A stretch of 64,000 bases of DNA from Rheum nobile (GCA_027886185.1 WOAB01000124.1:2294001-2358000), one strand, 5' to 3'. Shown: positions 11,316-23,881, numbered from the stretch's first letter. Program-made: numbers and translations. The notes: a model not told the origin generated them from the sequence alone.

Positions 11316-12034
11316 TTGTATCATTCAATACTTCTGTAGTTTCGACCAAAAAACATTTCGAATTTTGTGAACGAATATTAAGAAGTTATGGTTATTGGAG
11401 ATTTTAACAGATCAAACCAGTCCACTTACTTACTATTTGTATTGGATATTATTAGAAAAAGTTCTTCAAACAAAATAACTTTTACCCCGGGAGATGTTTG
11501 GTTATCATGCAGAATAAATTACCATGGCCTTCATTTTACCTACAACAGATTTACCCGACTAGTTCCAGTTTACCTTCTTTTAATTCAATACACAGTGGAG
11601 TGCAGCCTCTCTTTCAATAAACCAAGGTGTAATAGAAGAGTAAAAGCTGGGAATATTTTATATAGTTTTTAATTACGCATTATTTAGTTGAAGTTGATTT
11701 TTATGTTGTTTGGACTTATTTCAATGATTTTTTTAGTGTGTGTCCATACATACTAGTAATTATTTGATTAGTTATTAGTTTAATCTTGTTTGTTAAGGAT
11801 TTATCAATTTTTTATTAGAGAATATTTTAGAGATAAATTTTCTATTTAGATTTGTTAATGCGTCATGGACATACGCTAGAAAAACCAAACCGTATTTCAA
11901 TTAGCTGAATAAGTGTAAATCATAAATGGTCCCAATTTTTATTTTTATTTTTTTGATAAAAGGCAAAAAATGGTTTCCTAGCTAGGATATATACGTACAC
12001 TCCACGATATGCAATTATGCACTATAAAGGGTAT
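11316..12034. other. Non-coding spacer between copia-2 and Sirevirus C
   Basis: AT-rich, about 720 bp. It should be the original downstream flank of the sHSP gene. An open frame at 11388-11672 has no recognisable domain. The only structured item is the small MITE at 11726-11892. Confidence 0.6.
11726..11892. mobile_element. Mutator-like MITE, copy A
   Basis: 167 bp with imperfect terminal inverted repeats (GATTTTTTTAGTGTGTGTCC at the left; the right end reverse-complements to a TTTTTCTAGCGTATGTCC-type sequence) and a perfect 9-bp TSD TATTTCAAT (11717-11725 and 11893-11901). The 9-bp TSD points to a Mutator-class transposase. It is related to the copies at 44971, 46863, 50923 and perhaps 59588. 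Confidence 0.75.
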
Positions 12035-12039
12035 ATTAG

Positions 12040-12844
12040 TGTTGAATCGTTAGTGTGTTAAACAGGAAACTGTGTGACTATTTCCTGGACAACGAAAATA
12101 AATAAAGATTAAAAATAATAACAAAGTTTCCAAACATGTACTTGTATTATTAGAGTTGTACAATCTCATAAGTCTTCTCTCCACCTATACCCTAGGCTAA
12201 AGACTTTGAGTGCAATCACCTCTAATCAACACAAGAACAAAACAAAAACCAAAGCAATAACTACCCGTACCTTGCCTTAGCTTTTCGATCTCAGTTCTCA
12301 AGAGCTTTGAATGACAATAACTGAGATGTCTTTCCCCATGTCAGTTCTCATCTATATATCGGTTCTAACAAAGATCTTATAATCCAAATATCTAAAAACA
12401 CACATGGTAACTATGATAAGATTCGTTTTCAAATAAACTCTCAATCTGATAAACATTTAGTTTTCTTATATAAAGTTTCCTAAGACTCAATATCTTCTCT
12501 TTCTTCTCCAAGTAAAATAGGAAATCTTGTTTCCTTGTATAATTGAGTCTGTTTGGGAACAACTGACGTCTTCTGTGTTCTCGCATTGTTCCTCAGACGC
12601 GGTGTTTCCATAAATAGAACTTTCCTTGTATACGCACTTTCCAGTTTTCCAAATTGTTTGCGCGGGCACTGTTCCTTGTTTCCACAACGTTCCATTGTGC
12701 TCCTCTATTTTCTCTTCTTCATTGTTTTTCCATTGTTCTTTTATCATTTCATGAAACCTGAAACTCATAGGAACAACACAAAACCATAAAACCCAATGGT
12801 GTTTATCATCATTAAAACCAGAGGGAACTGTCAAGGTTCCAACA
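12040..12844 (-). repeat. 3' LTR of Sirevirus C
   Basis: 805 bp, TGTTGAATC...GGTTCCAACA on the plus strand, collinear with 30481-31275 apart from substitutions and one roughly 10-bp indel (CTTTCTTCTC versus CTTCTC) near 12500. A polypurine tract (AAAAAAGGGGGAAAT on the minus strand, 12845-12859) directly adjoins it. Confidence 0.92.
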
Positions 12845-13075
12845 ATTTCCCCCTTTTTTGTGATGACAAACCCATTCAAAAATTGTTCAATCAAAACAGA
12901 GTAATAGGCAAAGTAATATATATCAGCATGTATCTCAGTTTAAATGTATAAGCAAAAAATTTATGTTAAATGAATAATTGCAATTCATACCTCCAAGTTG
13001 CATCATCGTTCCCCCTCAGCACTGGCACCGTCCAGAAATTCTCAAAGAATTAGGAACAGTTAACTGTTACCTCTC

Positions 13076-14010
13076 TTAACTGTTACCTCTCTTGTTTATA
13101 TTCACCATGTCCAGCTCAGTGACCATGGGAACTTCGCCTTCTGCTCTATAGACCCCTTCTGCTTGCAGAATAAGTTTGATGACGTTGGGGTATGCAAGGG
13201 AGTGGGTTTTGGCCCACTTGGCCATGTGATGTAGTATGATTTGTGGGAGATCAATCTTCTCCATATGCCAAAACCTATCCAACAACAGCAGATCAGTGGT
13301 GGTGATGGTGTTCCTCTTCTCTTGCTTAGGAACAACAACCTTCATGATGATGTGGTGTGCTATTCTCTGGGGCAGGGTGAGAGCTGAGACATGAGTGGCT
13401 GGGATCTTAGACTTGAACAGCCTCTCAGAGCTTGCCTCCTTGGCCGCTTTCATGGCGTATGCGTTCTTCTCAGAGATTTTGCAAAACCCCTCAGCAGTGA
13501 CAGACAATAGACGAGCCACCTTGGAAGCGGTGAAGGACAGTGCTTCCCCGTTAATCGTTGATGTTCCCACCATTGTAGCACAGGTGTTGAGCTGGAAGGA
13601 ACGGTAGAAGTCTTTGATTTGATTTGGATTGGCCATGACGCTGCTGGAGAGAAACTGTTCCCAGCCTTGAAACTTGAGTCGCTCCAAGACATCGGCGAAG
13701 TCATTGGCAACAAGGAAACCGTCTGGAATGAGGACATGGGGAATGCTTTTCTTCCCATCAACAGCCCGTCCTCCAGCTTGGCTTTTTTCCTGGGCTCAGT
13801 TTTGGCATCGACTTTCTTAGCAGAACACAGCCTTGTTTTGAGGGTGCCCGGAGTGGTCTCATCGGCGCCAAACCTGGTCAGAGTAGATACGTCGGTGGAC
13901 ACTCGCAGTTCCCCTGTAATCACAACATCTGGGTGTTCCTCCTCCTCCTCCTCCTCCTCCTCCTCCTCCTCCTCCTCCTCAGCCTCAACGCCAAATTCAC
14001 TGCTCATGAG
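13076..14010 (-). pseudogene. Third ORF (ORF3) remnant of Sirevirus C
   Basis: The part from 13687 to 13076 encodes GWEQFLSSSV...IKDFYRSFQL...GEALSFTASKVARLLSV...PKQEKRNT...DLPQIILHHM...AYPNVIKLIL. It aligns by eye with the ORF3 of Sirevirus D (GWDSLVPSPF...VRRFYQNL...PRQEKRDT...DLPRIILAHM...PYPHVIKLLL). The upstream part (13690-14010, another frame) is a polyglutamate tract followed by a basic linker. From memory this conserved block resembles the Pfam 'putative plant transposon protein' family (PF20167), whose function is unknown. A frameshift lies near 13685 and the N-terminus is lost in a deletion that fuses it to RT. Confidence 0.7.
13934..13980. repeat. (TCC)n trinucleotide microsatellite
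   Basis: About 15 CTC/TCC units on the plus strand, which encode the polyglutamate run in the minus-strand ORF3 remnant. Such a run expands easily and may have helped the neighbouring deletion junction. Confidence 0.9.
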
Positions 14011-16515
14011 ATCTTTGAATTTTTCTACAAGGGCAGGGTTAGTGGAACCAAAAATAATATCATCAACATAGACTTGGACTACGAGAATCTCACCTTTGTG
14101 TTCCAAGAGGAATAGTGTCTTGTCAATTGCTCCACGTCTGTATCCATTGGAGAGAAGGAACTGTGCCAGCCGATCATACCAAGCTCTGGGAGCTTGTTTG
14201 AGCCCATACAATGCCTTGTCCAGTGCATACACATATTCTGGATGTTCCATGTCTTCAAAACCTGGGGGTTGTTTCACATAAACTTCCTCTTGAAGATAGC
14301 CATTGAGAAATGCTGTTTTGACATCCATTTGATATAACGTGAATCCTTTGAAGGCAACATATGCGATGAGAAGTCGAATGACTTCGATACGAGCTACTGG
14401 AGCATATGTCTCATCATAATCGATCCCTTCTTGTTGGTTGTATCATTGGGCAACCAATCTTGCCTTGTTCCTTGTCACAGTTCCAGAGTCATCAAGCTTG
14501 TTCTTGAAAACCCATCTAGTGCCAATGGCATGCTTGTGCTTTGGAAGGGGAACAAGTCTCCAAACTTTGTTTCTTTCAAATTGATGTAGCTCTTCTTGCA
14601 TAGCAACTATCCAATCTGGTTCCTTGAGTGCTTCCTTGATGTTCTTTGGTTCTACAAAAGAAATAAAGGCATAGAAAGCACATAAGTTGTAGAGTTGCGA
14701 TCGAGTACCTCGTTCTTCATACGGTGTAAGAAGATTGTCGACTGGATGGCTTTTTGCAATTCTAGAGCTTGTAGATGCTGGAAGTGGAGATATAGAAGAA
14801 GGATATGTAGTTGTTGTAGTTGTGGGAGCAGTGACAGTTTCTGACGAGGTTGTGGCTATTCCCCGAATTATAGGTGCAGCAGCGTTATCTTGAGTGTCTT
14901 CCTCTGAGTCCTCCACAATTGCATTCAACAACTCTTCTTCGATTTCAGATGCATCACCACCAGAAGTTCCCATGGGAACAGTGGTGTTATCAGTGTCAAC
15001 ATCTTGAGTTGTTGATGAGGGAACTGCAGGTGCTGGTGGAACAATGTTGATCGTTGTTCCACTATCGGTTGTAGTTCCCTGAGAGCCAGGTGTGCTTACA
15101 CTAGCAGTGGGTGCATGGTTCCCTGTGCGTTGGTTGTCACGACGATTGTTGTTGTCATCATCTGAGTCTTCACGTTGCATCCTTGGAAAATCATGATCAA
15201 GTGTTGTTGGATTGAGGGTATCACTCACAGCTTTGGAGTGTTCATCGAAAACCACATGAATACTATCTTCAATCTTTCGGGTTCGCTTATTGTAGACTCT
15301 ATAAGCTTTGCTTGAATTAGCATAGCCCAGAAAGATTCCTTCATCGCTCCTTGGATCAAATTTTCCCAAGTTGTCCTTTCCATTGCTGTGAATGAAACAC
15401 CTGCAACCAAAGACACGCAAGTGAAAAACATTGGGCTTGCGTTCCCTGATTAGTTCATATGCAGTTTTATTTAACAATGGTCTAAGCATGGCACGATTAA
15501 GGATATAGCATGAAGTGTTGATCGCCTCAGCCCAGAATATTCGAGGAAGGTTGCTTGTAATGAGCATTGTTCTTGCCATGTCCTCCAATGTTCTGTTTTT
15601 CCTCTTGACTACTCCATTTTGTTGTGGGGTCCTAGGAGTTGAGAAGTTGTGAGATACCCCATGTTCCCTGCAATAATCAAGGAACATGGAATTCTCAAAC
15701 TCTGTTCCATGGTCGGATCGAATGGAGCTTAGCTTGAGACCCAGATTGGTTTCCACACTCTTGATGAAAGATTCAAATGCCTCGAATACCTATTCCTTGG
15801 AAGAGAGAAAAATTGTCCATGTAAATCTAGAGTAATCATCAACAATAACAAACACATACCTGTTCCCTACATGACTTTTTATCCTCATGGGACCACAGAG
15901 ATCCATATGGATCAGTTTCAGAGGACGAGAAGTGGTGACATCTGGTTTGCTTTTGAAAAAGGAGCGTGTTTGTTTCCCTCTTACACAGGCTTCACAGACT
16001 CCATGGATCTCAGGTTTGACATTTGGAAGTCCTCTAACCAGTTCCTTCTTGTGAAGTTTGTGAATGAGTTATAGATTTGCATGTCCAAGCCTTATGTGCC
16101 ACAGTTCCGTCTCTTCAGCTAGAGATGCAAAGCACAGTTCCCTTGAAGGTTGTGTCCACAGTGTACACATCATTGAATCTGACACCCTTCAGTACGATCT
16201 CCTTGGTTTTTCTATTCCTCACGTAGCAATATTTGGTTGTGAACACAGTCTCGTTGTCTCCTTGATCACAAAGCTGAGCTACACTTAGCAAATTAAAACC
16301 AAGTTGATGAACCAGACTAACCTCTTTGATTTTGATGTTTTAATTCAATGTAGCTTCTCCTGTTCCCACTATCTCTCTACATCGTTTATCTCCAAAGGAC
16401 ACGGTTCCCTTAGAGTGTTGTTGAAGTGAGGTAAGGTGATCTTTGTTCCCTGTCATATGGCATGAGCACGCGCTATCAATGAACCACCTGTTGTTCCCCC
16501 CACTTCATCCTGCAT
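13985..16515 (-). pseudogene. Sirevirus C pol, truncated and broken
   Basis: Right to left: protease with DSACSCHM (about 16470), GAG-pre-integrase, integrase core (RSDHGTEF near 15715; VKRKNRTL near 15600), a long acidic/Thr-rich linker, and RT beginning with WIVAMQEELHQFERNKVW. A TGA at 14443-14445 interrupts RLVAQ|YNQQEG. RT continues to the intact YVDDIIFGS (about 14065) and stops at LMSSEFG, where a deletion joins it to the polyglutamate tract of ORF3. The rest of RT and all RNase H are missing. The stretch 15760-16515 holds the protease/pre-integrase part in more than one frame with stops. Confidence 0.85.
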
Positions 16516-16523
16516 TAAGAGAG

Positions 16524-16869
16524 TTAGTGTTTAGCGACCCAAGCAAACTTGGCTTTACCTGATCGTTTAGAAACAAAATAATATTCTCTAGGCTTAGCAT
16601 TGCACAAGTCAGGAGATATGTCATAATCATTTAAATCAACATTGTTACTCCTACTGTTCCTTCGCTGAGTGTGCTCTTCAGTGAACCTTTGTTTCTTAAC
16701 ACAGTTTTTCACAACATGGCCATTGTTCCCACAATGCCAACAGATTTTGTAATAGTCTTCCAAGGCATACTTACGATTTGGGACAGGCATCCTACGTTGT
16801 TTGGCTCTAACAGGGTCAGGTGTGTTAGGTAAGTTTCCCTGGAATTGGATGAGATACATCTTATGGACA
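16524..16869 (-). pseudogene. Sirevirus C gag, fragment 4 (C-terminus)
   Basis: C-terminal gag including the second zinc knuckle CWHCGNNGHVVKNC (about 16735) and the tail ending KFAWVAKH at a TAA. It is separated from the preceding gag fragment (24443-25137) by the gypsy insertion. Joining across the TSD GGTTG gives AWYQGQPVHKMYL, matching AHKMYISQ in Sirevirus D gag. Confidence 0.85.
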
Positions 16870-16874
16870 GGTTG

Positions 16875-17608
16875 TGATGAGGAATCATCCCCTCCATTAG
16901 TGCCAACCTTTGATGGACCGATTACTAGGTCAAGATTGAAGAAACTACGTCAAGAGCTGGAGACGTTTATGGCACATGATGTATCACATGACGAAGAGGA
17001 CAAGTCCAAAGTCAAGGCGTTGACTTTATTGGTCAACGTTACATATGTTTAATCTTATTAATTTCTGCATTGGATATTTTTAGGATTATTATTTAATTGT
17101 TTTAAGCTTTCTATTTTCGGATATTTCGGGATTAAGTGTAACCCGTTTTTGGGAAGCTAGGGCCGGCCCTCCTAGGGTATTTAAGGCCTCCCTTGTCTTC
17201 TTCATTAGGCAGATTTCTCACATTGTTAAAACACAAAAACAGAGCTTGGTTTTTGCTTTGAAAACTCGGCTCCCCGTGAGAGTCTCAATCGATTGTTCTT
17301 TCCTGCTTAGTTGTTTTCGTCTTTGTCAAGTCCCTCCGGAGTTGGTGATTTCGTACTTCATAAACAATCCTCTCCGTGCTCCAAGTTCGTCAGCGATTCT
17401 TGGTTGTGTGGCGTTGTAGAGATTGGGTTGGTAGATCGTTCGACAATGTTCCTTGCTATCAAGCAAGCGGGTTTTCTCGTCGTTTCTATTAGTTCTATCT
17501 ATTATCCTTTCCATTAGTTTCACTTCCGCCATTGTTCTAATCTTGTGTTTTCTTTTGTTTTGAGATCCGTTGCCTAGATCCATCTTCTACACGGCTAACC
17601 CCGTATCA
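16875..17608 (+). repeat. 5' LTR of the gypsy element
   Basis: 734 bp, TGATGAGGAATC...CCCGTATCA, followed by AT and the PBS. Because the LTR includes the pol 3' end, an open frame (about 16875-17052) encoding the pol tail also exists here but has no promoter-proximal meaning. Confidence 0.93.
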
Positions 17609-17610
17609 AT

Positions 17611-17622
17611 TGGTATCAGAGC
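17611..17622 (+). promoter_or_regulatory. Primer-binding site of the gypsy element
   Basis: TGGTATCAGAGC, a perfect complement to the 3' end of initiator tRNA-Met, two bases after the LTR. Confidence 0.88.
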
Positions 17623-18208
17623 TTTGCGGCTTCGGATCGCCTTTGACGGTTCCAGATTCATCATCAAAAATTGGATCTTCCTGTTTTCAATCGTCAATTG
17701 AATTTCTTTGTTTGAGTCACATTAGTGAATTGTTAGTTTGACTGATTGTTTTCTCTTGTTTGTCTTGGAAAGGAGTTCGTTGCGGTTGATTGTGACTATG
17801 AGGATCCACAAAAACATACCAAAACCATCCAAAAATCACCAAAAAAATTTCGCCCCCCCTTCCTCCATTGTTGTTCGAACCCTAGCTTGGCGAGCAAGAC
17901 ACGACGGCGTCCAGGTTCGTGCGCGCCAGAGATCCGGTTGTTCAATTTTGGTAATCTTCAAGATACTTGCTTGATTTTCTAGAGATTTTATTTTATCTTT
18001 ATGGTGTATTATCACAGGAAAAACAAGTTGCCTAAAAGAAAATTATATCAAAAAAAAAGGGCATTATCGAAATTCAAAAAAAAAAAAAGGAGGAAAAGGC
18101 ATCTGGGATTTTTGAGAATTTTTCAGAATTTTTTTTTCGAAATACAAAAACAAAAAAAATAAAAATTAGGGTTCCGTTTCAGAATTTTTTCGGACCTCTT
18201 TGCCGCCG

Positions 18209-18560
18209 CAACAGTACCCGGCCACAACCCGACCGGGTCCCCACCGGGTTGCGCTCAGTCAGCCCCACCCGACCCCAACCCGACCGGGTCCCACCCCGGG
18301 TTGTTCTCAGCCCCCCCCGACCCGGCCACAACCCGACCGGGTCCCCACCGGGTTGCGCTCAGTTAACCCAGCCCTCACGTACCTGCCACCGACCCGGCCC
18401 CAACCCGACCGGGTCCCACCCGAGTTCTCCTCAGTCGCCACCACCCGGCCTCCACCCGACCGGGTCCTGCCCGGGTTCCGCTCAGTCGAGCCCCACCCGG
18501 CCTGACCCCACCCGCAACCCGGCCGGACCTTGCCCGAGTTGTCCTCAGTCGAGCCGTCCC
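18209..18560 (+). repeat. GC-rich minisatellite in the gypsy leader
   Basis: About six imperfect copies of a roughly 60-bp unit containing CCCGACCGGGTCC followed by CCGGGTT and CTCAGT. CCCG/CGGG words make each unit locally self-complementary. It lies in the untranslated leader between PBS and gag, after an A-rich stretch at 18045-18165. Confidence 0.85.
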
Positions 18561-18978
18561 GTTCCCCTCTTTTCCGAACCCTTCCGCTCCCTCGGGTCAC
18601 TCTCGGCTCCAATTGGCTTCGTTCCGAGTCGACAAAGGTACGTCTTTCTGACTTGCAATTCGCATTTCTTGAGTTCGAAACACATATATAGCCCCATCTT
18701 TAGTTGCATTTCATTCTTGTGACTATAGTTATGTCGTTTTCCTTGTTGAGTCGTCCTCTAGTCTCGCTTTTGTTTGAGTCCTTTTTCGTCGTACATCTAC
18801 TTGTCTTGTCTACTACATCTCTGCTTGACCTTGATTTGCTGCGTATCTTGAGCACATAGAGAACTTGTCATTTACGAGCCTAACTTCGCATGTTGTACAA
18901 TCACTGAGTGCAAACACTTGAGAGTTTTTTTGGTTTTCCTAACCTTAATGTCTTTCTGTGTTCGTCTAAGTGGTGATC

Positions 18979-21900
18979 ATGACAGGTTCCGGTGATGAAC
19001 AGGTTACTGCAAATGGTTCCCATGTCGATATGCAGGCGATGCTACAACAGTTGGCTTCTACAGTCGCGCAGTTGTCTGCGAAGTTTGACTCGTTGGAGAC
19101 CCGCTCCAACCCACTCCCGGCTGCACAGGAACACATTGGTCCATCGCATAGCACACCGCTTCCCGCCACCGAGCCCTTGGTCGACCAAGCCACGGCCTAC
19201 CAAGCGGCGATGGACGAGCGTCGCCAACCGAGAGCCACTGGCACCGACCGTATACGCCCGATTCGGCATCCTGTACCTCGTGATAGGTCTGAGTCCCCTC
19301 CTATGTCGATACGTTCTAGTTTATGGGGTGATGATGATATACAGGACTATGAGCGCGAGGAGCGTAATGAGTGGCGTCCTTACCGCCCCCGAAATGACCG
19401 CGGACAGCCCCGCCGCCGTGAAGCCGAACAAGACGGCATTGGACGGATCAAAGTGAAGATCCCGGCTTTTGATGGAAAGTGTGATCCAGACGTTTACCTT
19501 GAATGGGAGACGAAGATTGAGCAGATTTGGGGTTGCCACAATTTCCCTGAACATAAAAAGGTACAACTCGCTGCTCTTGAATTTACTGGTTATGCTTTGG
19601 TTTGGTGGGATTCTGTTGTGAAGGCTCGAAGACAAGCCATGGACCCTCCGGTCAACACATGGAACCAGATGAGAGCTATGATGAGGGCCCGCTTCGTTCC
19701 CCACCACCACAATAGAGTTCTCCGCAACCGTTTGGAGACTATGAGGCAAGGCTCTTTAGGTGTTGAAGAGGTCTACAACAATATGCAGATAGCCATGGCA
19801 CGCGGCAACGTCGTCGAAGATGAAGAGGCCACTATGTCCAGGTATCTACGTATCTTGCATCCTCATTTAGCTGACACTATAGAACTGTATCCCTATTCTA
19901 CCATGACAGATTTGCTATACCAAGCAATTAAAGTGGAGAGACAATTCAAGTCCAGCTATACCCAACAACACCGCACGGTGCCACAGCGCCAAAGTTGGCG
20001 TCCCGACCAGCAGTAGGGCCGCACCAGACACCAGAGATCCCGCCCCGCAACCGGTCCGCCTCGCGGCAATGAGCAGAATTCCCGTGGTGCGCACCCCTCT
20101 ACCTCCACCGCACCACAACAGCCCACACGGCCCGCCCCTGCAGTTACACGAGGTAACCCTGCTGACCCTCCTCCTAGAGCTAGAGATATCACTTGCTTTA
20201 AATGTCAAGAAAAGGGTCATTACATGAAGGATTGTCCTAATACTCGTGTTTTGATGATTAATCATTTGGGTGAGTTAGAGTTAGAGTCTGAGTCTGACAC
20301 TGAGCATGAAAATTTAGTTGCTAGCCATGATATGAATGAGCATGCCAATGATGATGATTTGGATTTTATTGAATATGAGCATGGTGATTCATTGATTGTT
20401 AGGAGGACTTTGCATGTTAATCAGGCTCCTTGTGATGATAATCAGCGTGAGAATTTGTTTCATACAAGATGTCTTGTTAAAGGGAAAGTTTGCAACATGA
20501 TTATTGATGGTGGTAGTTGTTGTAATATTGCTAGTGTTGAATTAGTTAATAAACTGCAACTCCCTACTTTTTTGCATCCTAGACCTTATAGACTTCATTG
20601 GATGAATGATTGTGGTGAACTCAAGGTGAATAAGCAAGCTAAGATTACACTTAAGCTAGGAACTTATGAGGATGAAATTTTATGTGATATTGTTCCTATG
20701 CAAGCTTGTCATATTTTGGTAGGTCGTCCTTGGCAATTTGATAGACATGTTATTCATGATGGACGTACTAACCAACATGCCTTTGAGTTTCTTGGTAGGA
20801 AAGTGGTGTTGAAACCGATGACGCCGCTTCAAGTGGCTGAGGCTTATGATAAGAAAAGAGAGGTCGAGCGTAAGGGTAAGCCCCCAGCAGACCCATCCAC
20901 TGGCACCCCACGGACTGACCTTACCCTTGCCTCTGCCCCTAGCCGAGTGCTCCTAGCCTCCAGCTGCAACCACCTGGTAGATTACCTTCCCCCGGACGTC
21001 GCCCTCATGTCCCTTTGTCAGGCCTATACCCTGTTAGGTGACGACGACCGAGCTACACTCCCAGCTTCTATCCGGACCCTTTTAGATGAGTTCCTTGATG
21101 TCTTCCCGGATGAGATACCCCCTGGCCTACCCCCTATTAGAGGCATTGAGCACCAGATTGACCTGATTCCCGGTGCTACCCTACCCAACCGGCCTGCCTA
21201 TAGGATGAACCCTACTGAGACCCAGGAAATCCAGAACCAAGTCCAGGACCTTCTAGATAAAGGGTATGTTAGAGAGAGTCGATCCCAGTGTGATGTGCCT
21301 GTCTTACTCGTCCCCAAAAAGGACAATACTTGGCGTATGTGTGTTGATTGCAGGGCTATTAATAACATCACGATCAAGTACAGGCACCCGATCCCCAGGC
21401 TCGATGACATGTTGGATGAGCTCCATGGCGCCTCCACCTTCTCCAAGATCGATCTTCGCAGTGGATACCATCAAATCCGGATGAAGGAAGGAGACGAATG
21501 GAAGACAGCATTCAAGACGAAGTTTGGTTTGTATGAGTGGCTTGTTATGCCTTTCGGTTTGACTAATGCCCCCTCTACTTTTATGCGTCTTATGAATCAT
21601 GTCTTGAGATCTTTTATTGGTAGATTTGTTGTAGTTTACTTTGATGATATCCTGATCTACAGTAAATCTTGGAAGCACATGCAGAGCACCTCAGGGAAGT
21701 TTTATCCACTCTCAGAGCTGTACAGTTGTATGGAAATCTGAAGAAGTGTGATTTTTGCACTGACAGAGTTGTGTTTCTTGGTTTTGTAGTGAGTGCTCAT
21801 GGACTGCAAGTGGATCAAGAGAAGGTGCAAGCCATCCGTGACTGGCCGACCCCGAAGAACCTAGGTGACGTGCGCAGTTTCCACGGCCTGGCTGGCTTCT

Positions 21901-23881
21901 ACAGGAGGTTCGTTCGAGATTTTAGCACCATTGCAGCCCCGCTGACAGAGATCAAAAAGAAGAATACTCCATTCCGTTGGGGTGAAGCTCAAGAAAAAGC
22001 GTTCCAGACTCTCAAGGATCGTTTGACACACGCGCCATTGCTGGTTCTGCCTGACTTCACTCGCCCCTTTGAAGTAGAGTGTGACGCCTCTGGCATTGGT
22101 ATTGGAGGAGTCCTCATGCAGGAAGGTAGGCCCATTGCCTTCTTTTCTGAGAAGTTGAAAGGTGCATGCTTGAATTATTCTACTTATGATAGGGAATTAT
22201 ATGCCTTGTTTAGAGTGCTGAAAACTTGGCAACACTACCTTTGGCCTAGAGAATTTGTGCTTAACACTGATCATGAGTCCTTAAAGCATTTTAGGAGTCA
22301 AGATAAGTTGGATAGGAGGCATGGTAGGTGGATGGAATTCATAGAAACATTTCCCTATGTGATTAAGTATAAGAAAGGAAAAGATAATGTTGTAGCTGAT
22401 GCCCTTTCTAGGAGACATACACTCTTGACTACTTTGGATGCTCGGGTCCTTGGATTCGTTTATATTAAGGAGTTGTATGATATGGATGCTGATTTTGGCG
22501 TGATTTATAAGCATTGTGTGAAAAAGGGTTCATTTGATAAGTTTTTCTTGTTTGATGGATTCTTGTTTCGAGTTGATAAGGTGTGCATTCCTGTTTGTTC
22601 TCTACGGTTGTTACTTGTTGATGAGTCCCATAGAGGTGGATTGATGGGTCATTTTGGTAGAGATAAGACTTATAACATGTTGCACACTCATTTCTATTGG
22701 CCACACATGCTTCGGGATGTGAGAATTTTATCAAACGCTGTGTTGAGTGCTTACAGGCTAAATCTAAGGCAAAACCGCATGGTCTTTATACTCCCTTGCC
22801 TATTCCTTGCTTTCCTTGGGTTGATATTAGTATGGATTTTATTGTTGGATTGCCTAGGACTAAGAAGGGGAGAGATTCTATATTTGTGGTTGTTGATAGG
22901 TTCTCTAAGATGGCTCACTTTATTGCATGCCATAAAACTGATGATGCTAAGAATGTTGTTGATTTGTTCTTTAGAGAGATTGTTCGGTTGCATGGTGTAC
23001 CTCGTACTATTGTGAGTGATAGGGATGTCAAATTTCTGAGTTACTTTTGGAAGACTTTGTGGGGTAAACTTGGTACTAAGTTGTTGTTCTCTACTGCTAG
23101 TCACCCCCAGACAGATGGACAAACTGAGGTCACTAACCGTACATTGGGTACTATCCTTAGGGCTGTTATTAAATCTAATCTGGAAAGTTGGGAAGAAGCC
23201 TTACCACATGTTGAGTTTGCTTATAATAAGACTATTCATTCTTCTACTAATATGTCCCCTTTTGAATGTGTGTATGGTTTGAATCCCCTAACCCCTTTGG
23301 ATATTAAGCCGTTGCCTTTACCGGAACGAGCAGACTTTGATGCTGATAGATAGGTTGAGTTCATGAAGGAGCTGCACGAGCGGACCAAGGCTCGTTTGGA
23401 AGCTACTGCAGCGAAGAACGCAGTCCGAGCTAATCACGGCCGGTGTCAAGTGTTGTTCGAGCCCGGCGACTTGGTGTGGCTACACCTGCGCAAGGAGCGG
23501 TTCCCGGAGCAGAGGAAGTCGAAGCTGTCTCCTAGAGGTGATGGACCATTCAAGGTGCTGAAGAGAGTAGGCGACAATGCCTATGTGTTGGAGCTGCCCG
23601 ATGACTATGGCGTGAGCCCGATATTCAACGTCGGTGATCTTACCCCTTATGCAGCCGCTGATGTTGATGACTCGAGGACGAGTCCTTTTCAAGAAGGGGA
23701 GAATGATGAGGAATCATTCCCGCCATTAGTGCCAACCTTTGATGGACCGATTACTAGGTCAAGATTGAAGGAACTACGTCAAGAGCTGGAGACGTTTATG
23801 GCACATGATGTATCACATGACGAAGAGGACAAGTCCAAAGTCAAGACGTTGACTTTATTGGTCAATGTTACATATGTTTAA
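18979..23881 (+). pseudogene. Gypsy gag-pol polyprotein, four lesions
   Basis: Start chosen at MTGSGDEQ (18979). Gag capsid: FDGKCDPDVYLEWETKIEQI to about 19950; TAG at 20014-20016. Zinc knuckle CFKCQEKGHYMKDC about 20190. Protease IDGGSCCN about 20500 (DGG in place of D-T/S-G). RT: VDCRAINNITIKYRHPIPR, YFDDILIYSKS about 21640. A one-base frameshift near 21670 leads to RNase H (VECDASGIGIGG, DRELYAL) and an integrase zinc-binding region. A second frameshift near 22720 leads to the integrase core (DFIVGLPR, SDRDVKFLS, GQTEVTNRT). TAG at 23351-23353, then the C-terminal GDLVWLHLRKERFP region and the tail inside the 3' LTR ending at TAA 23879-23881. No chromodomain is evident. Both nonsense codons are consistent with CAG to TAG transitions. 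Confidence 0.9.
23691..23703 (+). promoter_or_regulatory. Polypurine tract of the gypsy element
   Basis: AAGAAGGGGAGAA abuts the 3' LTR and is simultaneously coding (within QEGEN of pol). Confidence 0.8.

Noticed and set aside
11388..11672. 94-codon ORF after copia-2
   Set aside because: No domain, AT-rich spacer; no evidence of expression signals.
16875..17052. Open frame GPITRSRLKKLRQ near the 5' LTR taken as a separate gene
   Set aside because: It is the pol C-terminus duplicated in the 5' LTR.
19042..19749. Minus-strand open frames opposite gypsy gag
   Set aside because: Antisense shadows of gag with no family resemblance.
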